From assembly GCF_000746085.1 (NCBI RefSeq), contig NZ_JQKO01000011.1, positions 62,001-126,000 on the forward strand: 64,000 nucleotides of DNA, read 5' to 3'. Below are positions 17,764 to 27,069 of this stretch, piece by piece; within the stretch, counting starts at the first letter, position 1; the number at the start of each line of letters is the position of its first letter. The position numbers and the translations under genes are program-made. The notes under the pieces were generated by a model. That model was given only the letters and a program-made list of their open reading frames with translations. It had not been told where the DNA came from and did no database searches. This stretch comes from Methylocapsa aurea. GTDB taxonomy: Bacteria > Pseudomonadota > Alphaproteobacteria > Rhizobiales > Beijerinckiaceae.

Positions 17764-20700
17764 AGCAAGGCCTCTCCGGCGCGCTCGCCCGCGCCTTCAT
17801 CACATCGCCGCTGACGCCGCTTCTGCTGCTCGCCGCGCTCATCGTCGGCGGCTTGGCGCTCCTCGCGTTGCCGCGCGAGGAGGACCCGCAAATCAGCGTG
17901 CCGATGGTCGACATTCTCGTCGCCGCCAATGGCTACAAGGCCGATGAGGCGGTCGAGCTCGTGACCCGGCCGTTGGAGGACATCGTCAAGGGCATCAATG
18001 GCGTCGAGCATGTCTATTCGCAGACCGAGGACGACAGGGTCGTCGTCACCGCCCGCTTCTTCGTCGGCGTCGATCAGGACACGGCGGCGCTGCGCATCCA
18101 CGAAAAGATTCGCGGCAAGATCGCCGGATTGCCGAAAGGCATTCCCGAGCCGCTGATCATTGGCCGCGGCATTGACGATGTGGCGACCGTCGTCCTCACG
18201 CTCGCGGCCAAGCCGGAGCGCGCGGATCGCTGGAGCGACAATGGCCTCTATCAGATCGCCGAAGAACTGCAGCATGATCTGACCAAGGTCGAGAATGTCG
18301 GCGCGAGCTATATTGTTGGCGGCAGCCCGAACCAGATCCGCGTCGAGCCCGATCCCGAGCGGCTTTCGCTCTACGGCATGACCCTCGCGCAACTCACCGA
18401 AAAGCTGACCAACGCCAACCGCGCCTTCCTCGTCGGCAATATGCGGGAGAAAGACCACGCGGTCCCGGTGGTCGCCGGCCAGACGCTGCAGGGCGTTCCC
18501 GATATTGGCCTCTTGCTCCTCACCTCGCGCGATGGCCGGCCCGTCTATGTCAAAGACGTTGCGGACGTGCGCGTGGGATCGGCCGAACTCGACAAGCGCG
18601 CCTGGACCCTGACGCGCAACGCGAGCGGAGGCCTCGACAAGCGCCCCGCCGTCAGCATCGCCATCGCCAAGCGCAAGGGCGCCAACGCGGTCATCGTCGC
18701 CCATGAGATCCTCGCCCGCCTAGAGGCGGTGAAGGGCCGGATCGTTCCAGCCGACATCGACGTCACGGTGACGCGAAACTATGGCGAGACGGCGAGCGAA
18801 AAAGCCGATGAGCTGCTCTTCCATCTGGCGCTCGCCACCGTCTCCATCGTGGCGCTGATCACCCTTGCGATCGGCTGGCGCGAAGGCGTCGTCGTTTTCG
18901 TGATCATTCCGACGACGATTCTGCTCACGCTCTTCGCCTCCTGGCTGATGGGCTACACGATCAACCGCGTCAGCCTTTTCGCGTTGATCTTTTCGATCGG
19001 CATCCTCGTCGACGACGCCATCGTGGTCGTCGAGAACATCGTCCGCCATTGGCAGATGCGCGGCAGGCGCGATCTCGTCGAGGTCGCGATCGAGGCGGTC
19101 GCGGAAGTCGGCAACCCGACCATCGTCGCAACTCTCACGATCGTGGCCGCCCTCCTGCCGATGCTGTTCGTCAGCGGGCTGATGGGCCCCTACATGAGCC
19201 CCATTCCGGCAAACGCCTCGATGGCGATGCTGTTCTCCTATTTCGTCGCCATGACCATCACGCCCTGGCTGCTCCTGAAGATCGCGCGCGGACGCTTCGA
19301 AGCCGCCGGCGGCGCGAATGCCGATGGCGCTGACAATGGTCACGGGCATGAGGTCGGCGCCATGGGCCGGTTCTATGCGCGGATCGCGACGCCGCTGCTC
19401 GCCGGACGCGTCCGCTCGAAGATCTTTCTTCTCGCTGTCGGCGCGGCGACGCTCGGCTCGCTGACGCTTTTCGCGACCAAGGATGTGCGCGTCAAACTTC
19501 TGCCTTTCGACAACAAGTCGGAAATTCAGGTCGTCGTCGATCTGCCGCGCGGGGCGTCGCTGGAGCAGACCGACCGCATGTTCACCGCCATCGCGGACCG
19601 GTTGAAGGACCTCCCCGAACTGACGTCGATCCAGGCCTATGTGGGGACCGCCGCGCCCTTCAATTTCAACGGACTCGTGCGCCATTATTATCTCCGCGAA
19701 AGCCCGGAGCTTGGCGACCTCTCGATCAATCTCGTCCCCAAGGGCGAGCGGGCGCGGGCCAGCCACGCCATCGCGCTCGATATTCGCAAGCGGCTCGAAG
19801 GCTTGCCGCTGCCGCCGCGCTCGGCGCTCAAGGTGGTCGAGGCGCCGCCGGGTCCCCCCGTCCTGGCGACGCTGCTGGCCGAGGTCTATGGACCGGATGC
19901 GCCGGCGCGGCGCGATCTCGCCGCGAAGATTCGCAAGGGTTTCGAGGCGGTCGACTTCGTCGTGGACATCGATGACAGTTACGGCGTTCGCGCCGAGCGG
20001 CTGCGGTTCTCGATCGATCAGGAGGCGCTCGAATACCACGGCGTCGAGGAACAGGCCGTCTATGACACGATCGCCGCGATCGTCGGTGGAGTGAAGATCG
20101 GCTATTCCCAGCGCGGCAGCGGATTGAAGCCGATCGACGTTGCGCTGGCGCTGCCAAAATCCGCGCTGGAGCTGAGCGAACGTTTGCTGTCGACGCCGCT
20201 CCCCGCCGGCGGCACGCCGCGCCAAGGCGCCAATGTGGAGCTTGGCGACGTTGTCAAGGTAACCCGCGAGCCGGCCTCCTACCCGATCTTCCGGCACAAT
20301 GGACGTTTCGCGGAAATGGTCAGGGCCGAAGTCGCGGGCCGTTTCGAGGCGCCGGTCTATGGCATGCTGGCCGTCGAGGACAAGCTGGCTTCGATTGACT
20401 GGGGCCCCGGCGGGCCGCCGACAATCAAATATCACGGTCAGCCAATCGCTGACCTTGAGCCAACGCTTCTCTGGGACGGCGAATGGGAGGTCACCTATGT
20501 CACCTTCCGCGACATGGGCGCCGCCTTCATGGTGGCGATCCTCGGCATCTATCTGCTGGTCGTCGCCCAGTTCGGTTCGTTCAAGCTGCCGCTGGTGATT
20601 CTCGTGCCCGTGCCGCTGACGCTGATCGGCATCGTGCTCGGCCACTGGATGCTGGGCGCCGCCTTCACGGCGACGTCGCTGATCGGCTTTATCGCGCTCG

Positions 20701-21038
20701 CGGGCATCATCGTGCGTAATTCGATTCTGCTTGTCGATTTCATCCGCCACCGCCGCGCCGAGGGCGTTACCCTGCGCCGCGCGCTCATCGACGCCGGCGC
20801 GATCCGCTTCAAGCCGATCTTTCTCACTGCTGCTGCGGCGATGATCGGCGCGGCGTTCATCCTGACCGATCCGATCTTCCAAGGCCTCGCCATCTCCCTC
20901 GTGTTCGGGCTCGCCTCTTCGACGGCGCTCACGGTGCTCGTGATTCCGGCGATCTATGTCTGGCTGCGGGACGATGGAAAGGGCTTCGACGCCGAGGCCG
21001 CGCCGGCCGGACAATCCCACAAGGAGACCCATGCATGA
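17760..21038 (+). CDS. RND-family efflux transporter, inner-membrane pump
   Basis: This 1092-residue proton-driven pump has the AcrB/HAE fold: an N-terminal membrane helix, a large periplasmic loop, helices TM2-6, a second loop, then TM8-12. The signature TM4 region is SIGILVDDAIVVVENI, with the proton-relay aspartates. VALITLAIGWREG and LAGIIVRNSILLVDFI mark the two halves. It lacks heavy-metal (CusA-type) motifs that I could identify, so it fits the multidrug/small-molecule group; substrate unknown. It is translationally coupled to the adaptor upstream and the AhpD-like gene downstream (ATGA overlaps on both sides). Confidence 0.94.
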   Translation: MKQGLSGALARAFITSPLTPLLLLAALIVGGLALLALPREEDPQISVPMVDILVAANGYKADEAVELVTRPLEDIVKGINGVEHVYSQTEDDRVVVTARFFVGVDQDTAALRIHEKIRGKIAGLPKGIPEPLIIGRGIDDVATVVLTLAAKPERADRWSDNGLYQIAEELQHDLTKVENVGASYIVGGSPNQIRVEPDPERLSLYGMTLAQLTEKLTNANRAFLVGNMREKDHAVPVVAGQTLQGVPDIGLLLLTSRDGRPVYVKDVADVRVGSAELDKRAWTLTRNASGGLDKRPAVSIAIAKRKGANAVIVAHEILARLEAVKGRIVPADIDVTVTRNYGETASEKADELLFHLALATVSIVALITLAIGWREGVVVFVIIPTTILLTLFASWLMGYTINRVSLFALIFSIGILVDDAIVVVENIVRHWQMRGRRDLVEVAIEAVAEVGNPTIVATLTIVAALLPMLFVSGLMGPYMSPIPANASMAMLFSYFVAMTITPWLLLKIARGRFEAAGGANADGADNGHGHEVGAMGRFYARIATPLLAGRVRSKIFLLAVGAATLGSLTLFATKDVRVKLLPFDNKSEIQVVVDLPRGASLEQTDRMFTAIADRLKDLPELTSIQAYVGTAAPFNFNGLVRHYYLRESPELGDLSINLVPKGERARASHAIALDIRKRLEGLPLPPRSALKVVEAPPGPPVLATLLAEVYGPDAPARRDLAAKIRKGFEAVDFVVDIDDSYGVRAERLRFSIDQEALEYHGVEEQAVYDTIAAIVGGVKIGYSQRGSGLKPIDVALALPKSALELSERLLSTPLPAGGTPRQGANVELGDVVKVTREPASYPIFRHNGRFAEMVRAEVAGRFEAPVYGMLAVEDKLASIDWGPGGPPTIKYHGQPIADLEPTLLWDGEWEVTYVTFRDMGAAFMVAILGIYLLVVAQFGSFKLPLVILVPVPLTLIGIVLGHWMLGAAFTATSLIGFIALAGIIVRNSILLVDFIRHRRAEGVTLRRALIDAGAIRFKPIFLTAAAAMIGAAFILTDPIFQGLAISLVFGLASSTALTVLVIPAIYVWLRDDGKGFDAEAAPAGQSHKETHA

Positions 21039-21403
21039 CCACCAACTGGCCCGAACTGACCCAGGCGCTTTCCGCGGACCTTAAGACCTTGCGCGGCGGG
21101 GCCCCTGCGGTGATGAAGGCTTTCTCCGCCGTCGCACAATCCGCTTTGGCGCCCAAGGCGCTCGACCTTAAGACGAAGGAACTGTTGGCGCTCGGCATTT
21201 CGGTGGCGGTGCGCTGCGACGATTGCATCGCCTTTCATATCAAGGGGGCGCTCGAACAGGGCGCGACCCGCGACGAGGTGCTCGAGACGCTCGGCATGGC
21301 GATCTACATGGGTGCCGGCCCCTCCGTCATGTATTCAAGCCACGCCCTTGCCGCCTATGACCAATTCGCCGCCGCCAAGGATGGCGCAGGGCAGAGAGCT
21401 TGA
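21035..21403 (+). CDS. AhpD-like carboxymuconolactone decarboxylase-family protein
   Basis: This 122-residue protein has the AhpD-type motif CDDCIAFH (C61, C64, H68), a CxxC thiol pair with a proton-relay histidine. It is single-domain, helical and cytosolic, and such proteins form trimers or hexamers. AhpD proteins reduce peroxides or serve as disulfide reductants; the physiological electron donor here is unknown. It is the third gene of the adaptor-RND operon (ATGA overlap). A thiol-reactive enzyme under a probable persulfide-sensing repressor suggests handling of reactive sulfur, which is inference. Confidence 0.9.
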   Translation: MTTNWPELTQALSADLKTLRGGAPAVMKAFSAVAQSALAPKALDLKTKELLALGISVAVRCDDCIAFHIKGALEQGATRDEVLETLGMAIYMGAGPSVMYSSHALAAYDQFAAAKDGAGQRA

Positions 21404-21458
21404 GCGCTCGTCGGCATTTAAGTCCATGCCCATGCCTGGGCGCGCGCTCCTGGAACGC

Positions 21459-22418
21459 TCAGGGGCGATCGAAATCCTGGCGCCAATCGGGCCGGGCCCC
21501 CGCCCGGATGGCAATCGCCGGCAAGGCGTCTTCGGTCGATTGTCTGATTTTAGCCGCGACCGCCGGTTGGCTTTTATAGAAATCGTCGCGAATGGCGATC
21601 ACGGCGGGGGTCGAAATCGATTTAATGGCGCTGAACCAGCCGGCTTCGATGGTCGCCGTCGCATAGAGGCCGCGGCCGTTGAATTGCACGCCCAATAGTT
21701 TGGCGCTCGGCCGAATGTCGACGAATTTGAACACTCTCTGCTTGGTCTTCAGGTCGACGGTCTCCCGCACCTCCTGCAGCAGCGGCGACTGCGGGCCGTC
21801 CATGACGAAAAAGGCGTCGAGCTGGCGATCGCGCAATTTGTTGAGGGCGGTGGCCGAGCCGTCCGGCTGGATGTCGATGGTCTGTTTCCATTCCGGCGCG
21901 TTGGCGAGAATGTTGCGCAGCGTCAGTTCGCCGCCCGATCCCGAGCCTCCAGCGGCGACGCGCAGCACCGTGCCCGGCTTCAAATTATCGATCATGTCGC
22001 CGAACTTGTCTTCCCGCGTTTCGGCGCGCACGACCACGAATCCTTCATAAGGGTAGACCGGCGGCCCGAGCGCGACGACCTTTCCGGTGCAATTGGGCTT
22101 GCCGACGCGCGCCGCCAGAACGTCGGCCTGGACGACGGCCACCATGACGTCGCCGTCGCAGAGGCCGTTGAGGGATTCGACGCTGCCCTTGGACTCCAGG
22201 GGCTTTAGGCGAACGCCCTTCGACGCCGTCTTTGCGTCGATTTCCGGAACCACGATGGCGCAGTTTTCCTTATCCAATTTGCCGCAGGCGACCTCGACCT
22301 CGATAATCTCAACCTTCTCCTTGGCGGCGCGGCGCTCGGACAGAGACTCGGCGTGTGTCTGGGTCCCCGCCAGGAGAAAAGCCAAGAGGGCGGCGGCGGA
22401 GCGAAGAGCGAGGGCCAT
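21459..22418 (-). CDS. TAXI-type TRAP solute receptor-like protein
   Basis: This 319-residue secreted protein starts at the ATG at 22418 (GGGAG upstream), giving a signal peptide ending near THAES. The mature part has the periplasmic-binding fold of the TAXI group. The block VAAGGSGSGGELTLRNIL is followed by ALNKLRDRQLDAFFVMDG and then LYATATIEAGWFSAIKSI. TAXI receptors feed TRAP transporters with fused permeases, but no permease lies here, so it may serve a distant transporter or act as a sensor. It is convergent with the AhpD-like gene. Confidence in family is moderate. Confidence 0.7.
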   Translation of the reverse strand: MALALRSAAALLAFLLAGTQTHAESLSERRAAKEKVEIIEVEVACGKLDKENCAIVVPEIDAKTASKGVRLKPLESKGSVESLNGLCDGDVMVAVVQADVLAARVGKPNCTGKVVALGPPVYPYEGFVVVRAETREDKFGDMIDNLKPGTVLRVAAGGSGSGGELTLRNILANAPEWKQTIDIQPDGSATALNKLRDRQLDAFFVMDGPQSPLLQEVRETVDLKTKQRVFKFVDIRPSAKLLGVQFNGRGLYATATIEAGWFSAIKSISTPAVIAIRDDFYKSQPAVAAKIRQSTEDALPAIAIRAGARPDWRQDFDRP

Positions 22419-22946
22419 TTGTGGGAACTCCCGGAGAAGATAGAACATGCTAAAGCGACGGCGCCCAATGGCGCCGGTCCGGCCGCACTCTTCGACATTT
22501 TCATGACAGGGCTGCGACTGCGATCCCATGATCGGGCCGATCCTTACCGATACTGAAAAACTCAGAAAATGGCGGGGACAAAAATCTCGGCTTTGCGCGC
22601 GGAAAGCGCTTATGGCTGTTCATCGTCGTGACCAATCTCATACGACAGCGGCACGCCGCAAAATGAATCCCCAGCGCTTTCTTTTTCGGGCCAGCCCGCG
22701 GCCTCGAGAATTGTGATCGACAACGAAATTCGAGTTTTTCAACAGTATCTACCCATTTCGGACGTTCGGAGCATCCGGCTTTGGGGAAGGTCTGGGGCTC
22801 GCACCAACCGGCGGAATTGGATCGGGCGCACATGACCTAGATCATTGACCTCGCTGCATGATTGGGTAACCTCATCATGCTGGCGATCTCACCAAAACAA
22901 ATTCCAACCGAAATCGCGGCAGCGCCTTTGGTTGATGGGGACATCC
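22419..22946. other. Intergenic region between divergent genes
   Basis: This region of about 530 bases carries the promoters of the TAXI-like gene and the secreted protein. Short open frames here are random-looking. No repeat of the interspersed families and no structured RNA is evident. Confidence 0.5.
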
Positions 22947-24569
22947 GTGAGCACGAGAATAACGTGTGTCGCACAGATCTTTTTTGGCGCGCTTTGCCTG
23001 ACCTTATTGTCGCGATCTGCCGCGCTTTGCCAGCCCGTCCAGATCCACCCCGATGTGTATCGGCCGCTCAAGCACGATGTGTCCCCGCCGCTCCGGGATA
23101 TAAAACCCGCTCTGCCAGAGCCTGGGCCTCCGCGCGTGATTCAGCGCCTGTGGGCGCACCCACCCAAAATCACCACCCCCGCCCAGCCAGACCCAGCCCT
23201 TCAGACTTCGCGGGGTCCACTAATTTCCGTGACCCCGGGCTTAAATTTTGATGGCATCGACGAAGCCGCTCAGCAAGGTGCGAGTGGCCTCCTCGCCATC
23301 CCGCCCGACACTAATGGGGCGGTGGGAGCCACCCAGTTTGTCCAATGGGTTAATTATGCCTTTGCGGTATTTGATAAAACCTCGGGGGAGATGGTCTACG
23401 GTCCAGCCGCCGGGAAAACCTTGTGGAAGGGCTTCGGCGGTCCTTGCGAAACCAACAACAGCGGTGATCCCATCGCCCAATACGATAAAACGGCAGGCCG
23501 GTGGGTCTTGACCCAGCCCGTCTTCACCAACCCTTTTGCTATATGCTTCGCCGTATCGACGACATCCGAGTACACAGGCCAATTTCACCGTTATGCGTTC
23601 TCGATGCCGGCGTTTCCTGATTACCCCAAACTGGGGATCTGGCCGGACGCTTATTACATGTCGATCGATCTGTACACGCAGGGGCAGGGATATGGGGGCA
23701 AGTTCAAGGGGCCCTACCTCTGCGCCTTCGACCGCTCGCTTATGCTCAAGGGCGACAAAAACGCCAGCATGCAGTGCTGGCCTCCATCGAATTCATTGAA
23801 TCCGGACTACGCGCATCTTTTGCCCTCGGACCTCGACGGGAACATGCCGCCTCCCGAGGGTTCGCCCAATTACTTCTTGAGTTTTTTTGGGACAAACTCG
23901 CTGAAACTTTGGAAATTCCATGTGGATTTTAACGATTCCCAGAAAACGCAGGTCACGGGGCCGACGAACATCCAAGTGGATGATTTTACGGAAGCCTGCG
24001 GCGGTGGAATTTGCATCCCTCAGGCGGGGACCAAGGAACTGCTCGACTCGCTCGGCGACCGACTGATGTACCGCCTGGCGTACCGAAACTTCAGAGACCA
24101 TGAGTCGCTGGTCGTGAACCACTCGGTAACCGCAGTGCCGACAGGGTCGACAGTGTCGACTGTAGGGGTGCGCTGGTATGAGATTCGAGATCCGAACGGC
24201 GTCCCGACCGTGTTCCAGAAAGGCACTTTTGCCCCGGACGCGAACTTCCGCTGGATGGGCAGCGTGGCGATGGACAAAGTCGGGGACATGGCGATCGGCT
24301 ATAGCGTCTCAAGTAGCGGCATGTACCCCTCGATCCGCTTTACCGGCCGCCTCGCGGGCGACAAGCTGGGTACACTGCAGGCGGAGCAAACAATCCTCCC
24401 AGGAGGAGGCTCCCAGCTCAAACTGGACAACTGGGGCGATTACAGCAGCATGAGCATCGATCCGGTTGACGACTGCACCTTCTGGTACACGACGGAGTAT
24501 CTGCCGAAGTCAGGCAAGTACAATTGGAGCACTCGCATTCGCTCCTTCAAGTTTTCGTCGTGCCACTGA
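22947..24569 (+). CDS. Large secreted protein of unknown function
   Basis: This 540-residue protein probably starts at the GTG at 22947 (GGGGA six bases upstream), though an ATG at 22935 is possible. A signal peptide ends near SAALCQ. A proline-rich linker (about residues 30-90) leads to a Trp/Tyr/Asp-rich domain, probably a beta-propeller. Repeated phrases include PPDTNGAVGATQFVQWVN, DYPKLGIWPDAYYMS, DSLGDRLMYRLAYRNF, DHESLVVNHSV and DPVDDCTFWYT. I associate these phrases with large secreted proteins of Acidobacteria and soil bacteria; no function is known. Base and codon use is less GC-skewed than its neighbours, suggesting transfer. Confidence 0.72.
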   Translation: MSTRITCVAQIFFGALCLTLLSRSAALCQPVQIHPDVYRPLKHDVSPPLRDIKPALPEPGPPRVIQRLWAHPPKITTPAQPDPALQTSRGPLISVTPGLNFDGIDEAAQQGASGLLAIPPDTNGAVGATQFVQWVNYAFAVFDKTSGEMVYGPAAGKTLWKGFGGPCETNNSGDPIAQYDKTAGRWVLTQPVFTNPFAICFAVSTTSEYTGQFHRYAFSMPAFPDYPKLGIWPDAYYMSIDLYTQGQGYGGKFKGPYLCAFDRSLMLKGDKNASMQCWPPSNSLNPDYAHLLPSDLDGNMPPPEGSPNYFLSFFGTNSLKLWKFHVDFNDSQKTQVTGPTNIQVDDFTEACGGGICIPQAGTKELLDSLGDRLMYRLAYRNFRDHESLVVNHSVTAVPTGSTVSTVGVRWYEIRDPNGVPTVFQKGTFAPDANFRWMGSVAMDKVGDMAIGYSVSSSGMYPSIRFTGRLAGDKLGTLQAEQTILPGGGSQLKLDNWGDYSSMSIDPVDDCTFWYTTEYLPKSGKYNWSTRIRSFKFSSCH

Positions 24570-24628
24570 GCATCTGGATAGTCGGCGCCGGAGGTGACAA
24601 CCGGCTACAGGCGCTCTAACCGGAAGCA

Positions 24629-26116
24629 CTAAAACCTCGGGATCTCCGGGAACGCCAGCCGTCCGCCGTGCACATGCATGCGACCCAATTCCGCGCAGCG
24701 ATGCAGCACCGGAAACACCTTCCCGGGGTTCAGCAGGTGCTTCGCGTCGAAGGCGCATTTGACCCTGATCTGATGGCTCAAATCGATGTCGCTGAACATT
24801 TCCGGCATCAGATCGCGTTTCTCGATTCCAACGCCATGTTCGCCGGTCAGCACGCCTCCGACCTCGACGCAAAGGCGCAAGATGTCGGCGCCGAACTCTT
24901 CGGCCAGTGCAAGTTCACCCGGCTTGTTGGCGTCATAAAGAATCAGCGGATGCAGGTTGCCGTCGCCGGCATGGAACACATTGGCGACCCGCAGCCCGTG
25001 CTTTTCCGATAATTGCCGCATCCCCGCCAGAACGCGCGGCAGTTCTTTGCGCGGGATCGTGCCATCCATGCAGAAATAATCCGGCGAGAGCCGCCCGACC
25101 GCCGGAAAGGCCGCCTTGCGTCCGGCCCAGAAGGCGAGGCGCTCGGCGTCGGAGTTTGAGATCCGGCACTGCGTCGCGCCGCGCTTCAAAGCGATCGCCT
25201 CTACGCGGCCGACGAGGTGATCGACCTCGACGGAGGGGCCGTCGAGTTCGACGATGAGCAGCGCCTCGGCATCGCGCGGATAGCCGACATGGACGAAATC
25301 CTCGGCCGCCTCGATCGCCAGCCTGTCCATCATTTCCATGCCGCCTGGAATGATTCCCGCCGCGATGACGTCGGCGACGCAGGCGCCGGCCGATTCGCTT
25401 GAATCGAAGGCGATCATCAAGGCGCGGGCGGTTTCCGGCGCGCGCAGAATGCGCACCGTGACCTCGGTCACGACGCCGAGCATCCCTTCAGAGCCGGTGA
25501 CGAGTCCCAGCAGGTCATAGCCGTCCTGGTCGAGATGGCGCCCGCCGAGGCGGATGACTTCGCCGGTCATAAGGACGATTTCGACGCCAAGGACATTATT
25601 GGTCGTTAGGCCATATTTCAGGCAATGCACGCCGCCCGAATTCTCCGCCACATTGCCGCCGATCGAGCAGGCGATCTGCGAGGAGGGATCGGGCGCGTAA
25701 TAAAAGCCTTGCGCCTCGACCGCGCGGGTGATCGCGAGATTGGTGACGCCCGGCTCCGTGACCACGATTCTGTTCTCGAAATCGATCTCCTTGATTTTGT
25801 TGAATTTCATCATCGACAGCAGAACGCCGTCCTCGAGCGGCAGGGCGCCGCCCGACAGCGAGGTTCCGGCCCCGCGCGCGACAACCTTGACATTATTCTC
25901 ATGGCAATAGGCGAGGACCGCGCGAACCTGCGCCACGCTCTCCGGCAGAACCACGACCATAGGAAGGGCCCGGTAGGCGGTCAGGGCGTCGCTCTCATAA
26001 GCGCGCCGGCTGATTTTGGCGTCGACGACGCCCTCACCGGGAACGATTTTCCGCAAGGCGGCGACGATCTCGTCGCGCCGGGCGAGGGTTGCTTGATCGA
26101 CATCGAGCGGTTTCAT
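24629..26116 (-). CDS. glcD: FAD-linked 2-hydroxyacid oxidase, GlcD type
   Basis: This 495-residue flavoprotein oxidises glycolate or D-lactate. The FAD-binding PCMH domain shows VVARGAGTSLSGGALP and the pyrophosphate-binding IGGNVAENSGGVHCLKYG. The C-terminal FAD-oxidase domain has FHAGDGNLHP and GVLTGEHGVG, ending HLLNPGKVFP. Length and motifs match GlcD. In most bacteria glcE and glcF follow glcD, but here the downstream gene is an unrelated convergent secreted protein. This copy is therefore an orphan or a D-lactate dehydrogenase-type member. Glycolate oxidation would yield glyoxylate, relevant to a serine-cycle methylotroph; that link is inference. Confidence 0.88.
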   Translation of the reverse strand: MKPLDVDQATLARRDEIVAALRKIVPGEGVVDAKISRRAYESDALTAYRALPMVVVLPESVAQVRAVLAYCHENNVKVVARGAGTSLSGGALPLEDGVLLSMMKFNKIKEIDFENRIVVTEPGVTNLAITRAVEAQGFYYAPDPSSQIACSIGGNVAENSGGVHCLKYGLTTNNVLGVEIVLMTGEVIRLGGRHLDQDGYDLLGLVTGSEGMLGVVTEVTVRILRAPETARALMIAFDSSESAGACVADVIAAGIIPGGMEMMDRLAIEAAEDFVHVGYPRDAEALLIVELDGPSVEVDHLVGRVEAIALKRGATQCRISNSDAERLAFWAGRKAAFPAVGRLSPDYFCMDGTIPRKELPRVLAGMRQLSEKHGLRVANVFHAGDGNLHPLILYDANKPGELALAEEFGADILRLCVEVGGVLTGEHGVGIEKRDLMPEMFSDIDLSHQIRVKCAFDAKHLLNPGKVFPVLHRCAELGRMHVHGGRLAFPEIPRF

Positions 26117-26147
26117 CTCTTGGCCACGTTCCCATCGTCCGCGTCAG

Positions 26148-26885
26148 CTACAAACTCGCTTCCGCAAATTGAAAATTCACTTGATAGCGGCGAAGCAATA
26201 GATTTGGGACCATTTTGGCGGCCGCCAGGGCCTTCGTTTCAAAATCCGCCGCGACGAGAATGCCCCTGACGCGTCCGCCGGTTCCTTCTTCGTTCGCGAG
26301 ATCGCCCATGCAGCTTAGCACCTGAGCAACAGCCCTTTGTCCGGCGGCGCCGGTCTTGATTTCGATCGCCACTAGAACTCCGGAAGGATCTCGCGCGGTG
26401 ATGTCGATGAATCCAGAGGCGACGAAACGCTCGGCGCCGCCGTCGACGATGACCAATCCGGGTTCGAGTTGCTCAATCGAACATCTAAGGGCAACCCGCA
26501 TGTCGCGCTCGAGATCGATTTTCTGCGAGGGCCGCTTCTCGTTTTGCTCTGACGCTGGGAGGAGGCCGGTTGCGTCTGAAACGTCAATGCCGATGTCTCC
26601 AGAGTCGCGAAATTTCTGATAGAGGCGGGTCGCGGACCTACAAGTTGCGAGACCATCGTATATGTCGCCCTGGATCTGCAATTTGGAAGGGTTGCGGCGT
26701 CCAATCCGCTTATCATCTTTCGTATATTGCAAATTAGAAATTATATCTTCAAGCCTGCTGGCTTCATAGTGCTTGTCGAGATCTCCATAGGCTTTTTCGA
26801 CACGGTCTATGTTTGATAACCTGGAAGAAATGGACTTGCTGTTATTGGTCCGTCGCTCTAACCAGACACGGAATGTTGTGCGCAT
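26148..26885 (-). CDS. NucS-like PD-(D/E)XK nuclease with distinct N-terminus
   Basis: This 245-residue protein has a C-terminal half matching the nuclease domain of archaeal/actinobacterial NucS. LEPGLVIVDGGAERFVASG leads to the active-site set D161 (GFIDI), E175 and K177 (VAIEIK) and Q183. The NucS N-terminal DNA-binding half is absent. In its place residues 1-95 carry FRVWLERR, a YGDLD element and the block RRNPSKLQIQGDIYDGLATC. A similar element occurs in front of other bacterial nuclease-like proteins. I infer a DNA-cutting role, perhaps in repair or defence. The ATG at 26885 follows an in-frame GTG. Local AT content is raised. Confidence 0.72.
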   Translation of the reverse strand: MRTTFRVWLERRTNNSKSISSRLSNIDRVEKAYGDLDKHYEASRLEDIISNLQYTKDDKRIGRRNPSKLQIQGDIYDGLATCRSATRLYQKFRDSGDIGIDVSDATGLLPASEQNEKRPSQKIDLERDMRVALRCSIEQLEPGLVIVDGGAERFVASGFIDITARDPSGVLVAIEIKTGAAGQRAVAQVLSCMGDLANEEGTGGRVRGILVAADFETKALAAAKMVPNLLLRRYQVNFQFAEASL

Positions 26886-27069
26886 CACTCGTTCTTATCC
26901 ACAGATATGATAACTGAGTATTTTCATCATTTATCACATCGACGCCAGGGAAGTCCACGCCCGCGCCGCATCACGGCGCAACCGCGCCGACGAAGCCGCG
27001 CCTTGCATTCCCGCCCGGGGCATCCTATAACCCGACCATTCCACACGCGGATCGCGCGACCCTGCTTGA

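Noticed and set aside
18720-21032. 770-codon frame antisense to the RND pump
   Set aside because: Very long, but Asp/Arg/His-rich shadow translation with no domain; the forward frame is a textbook RND protein.
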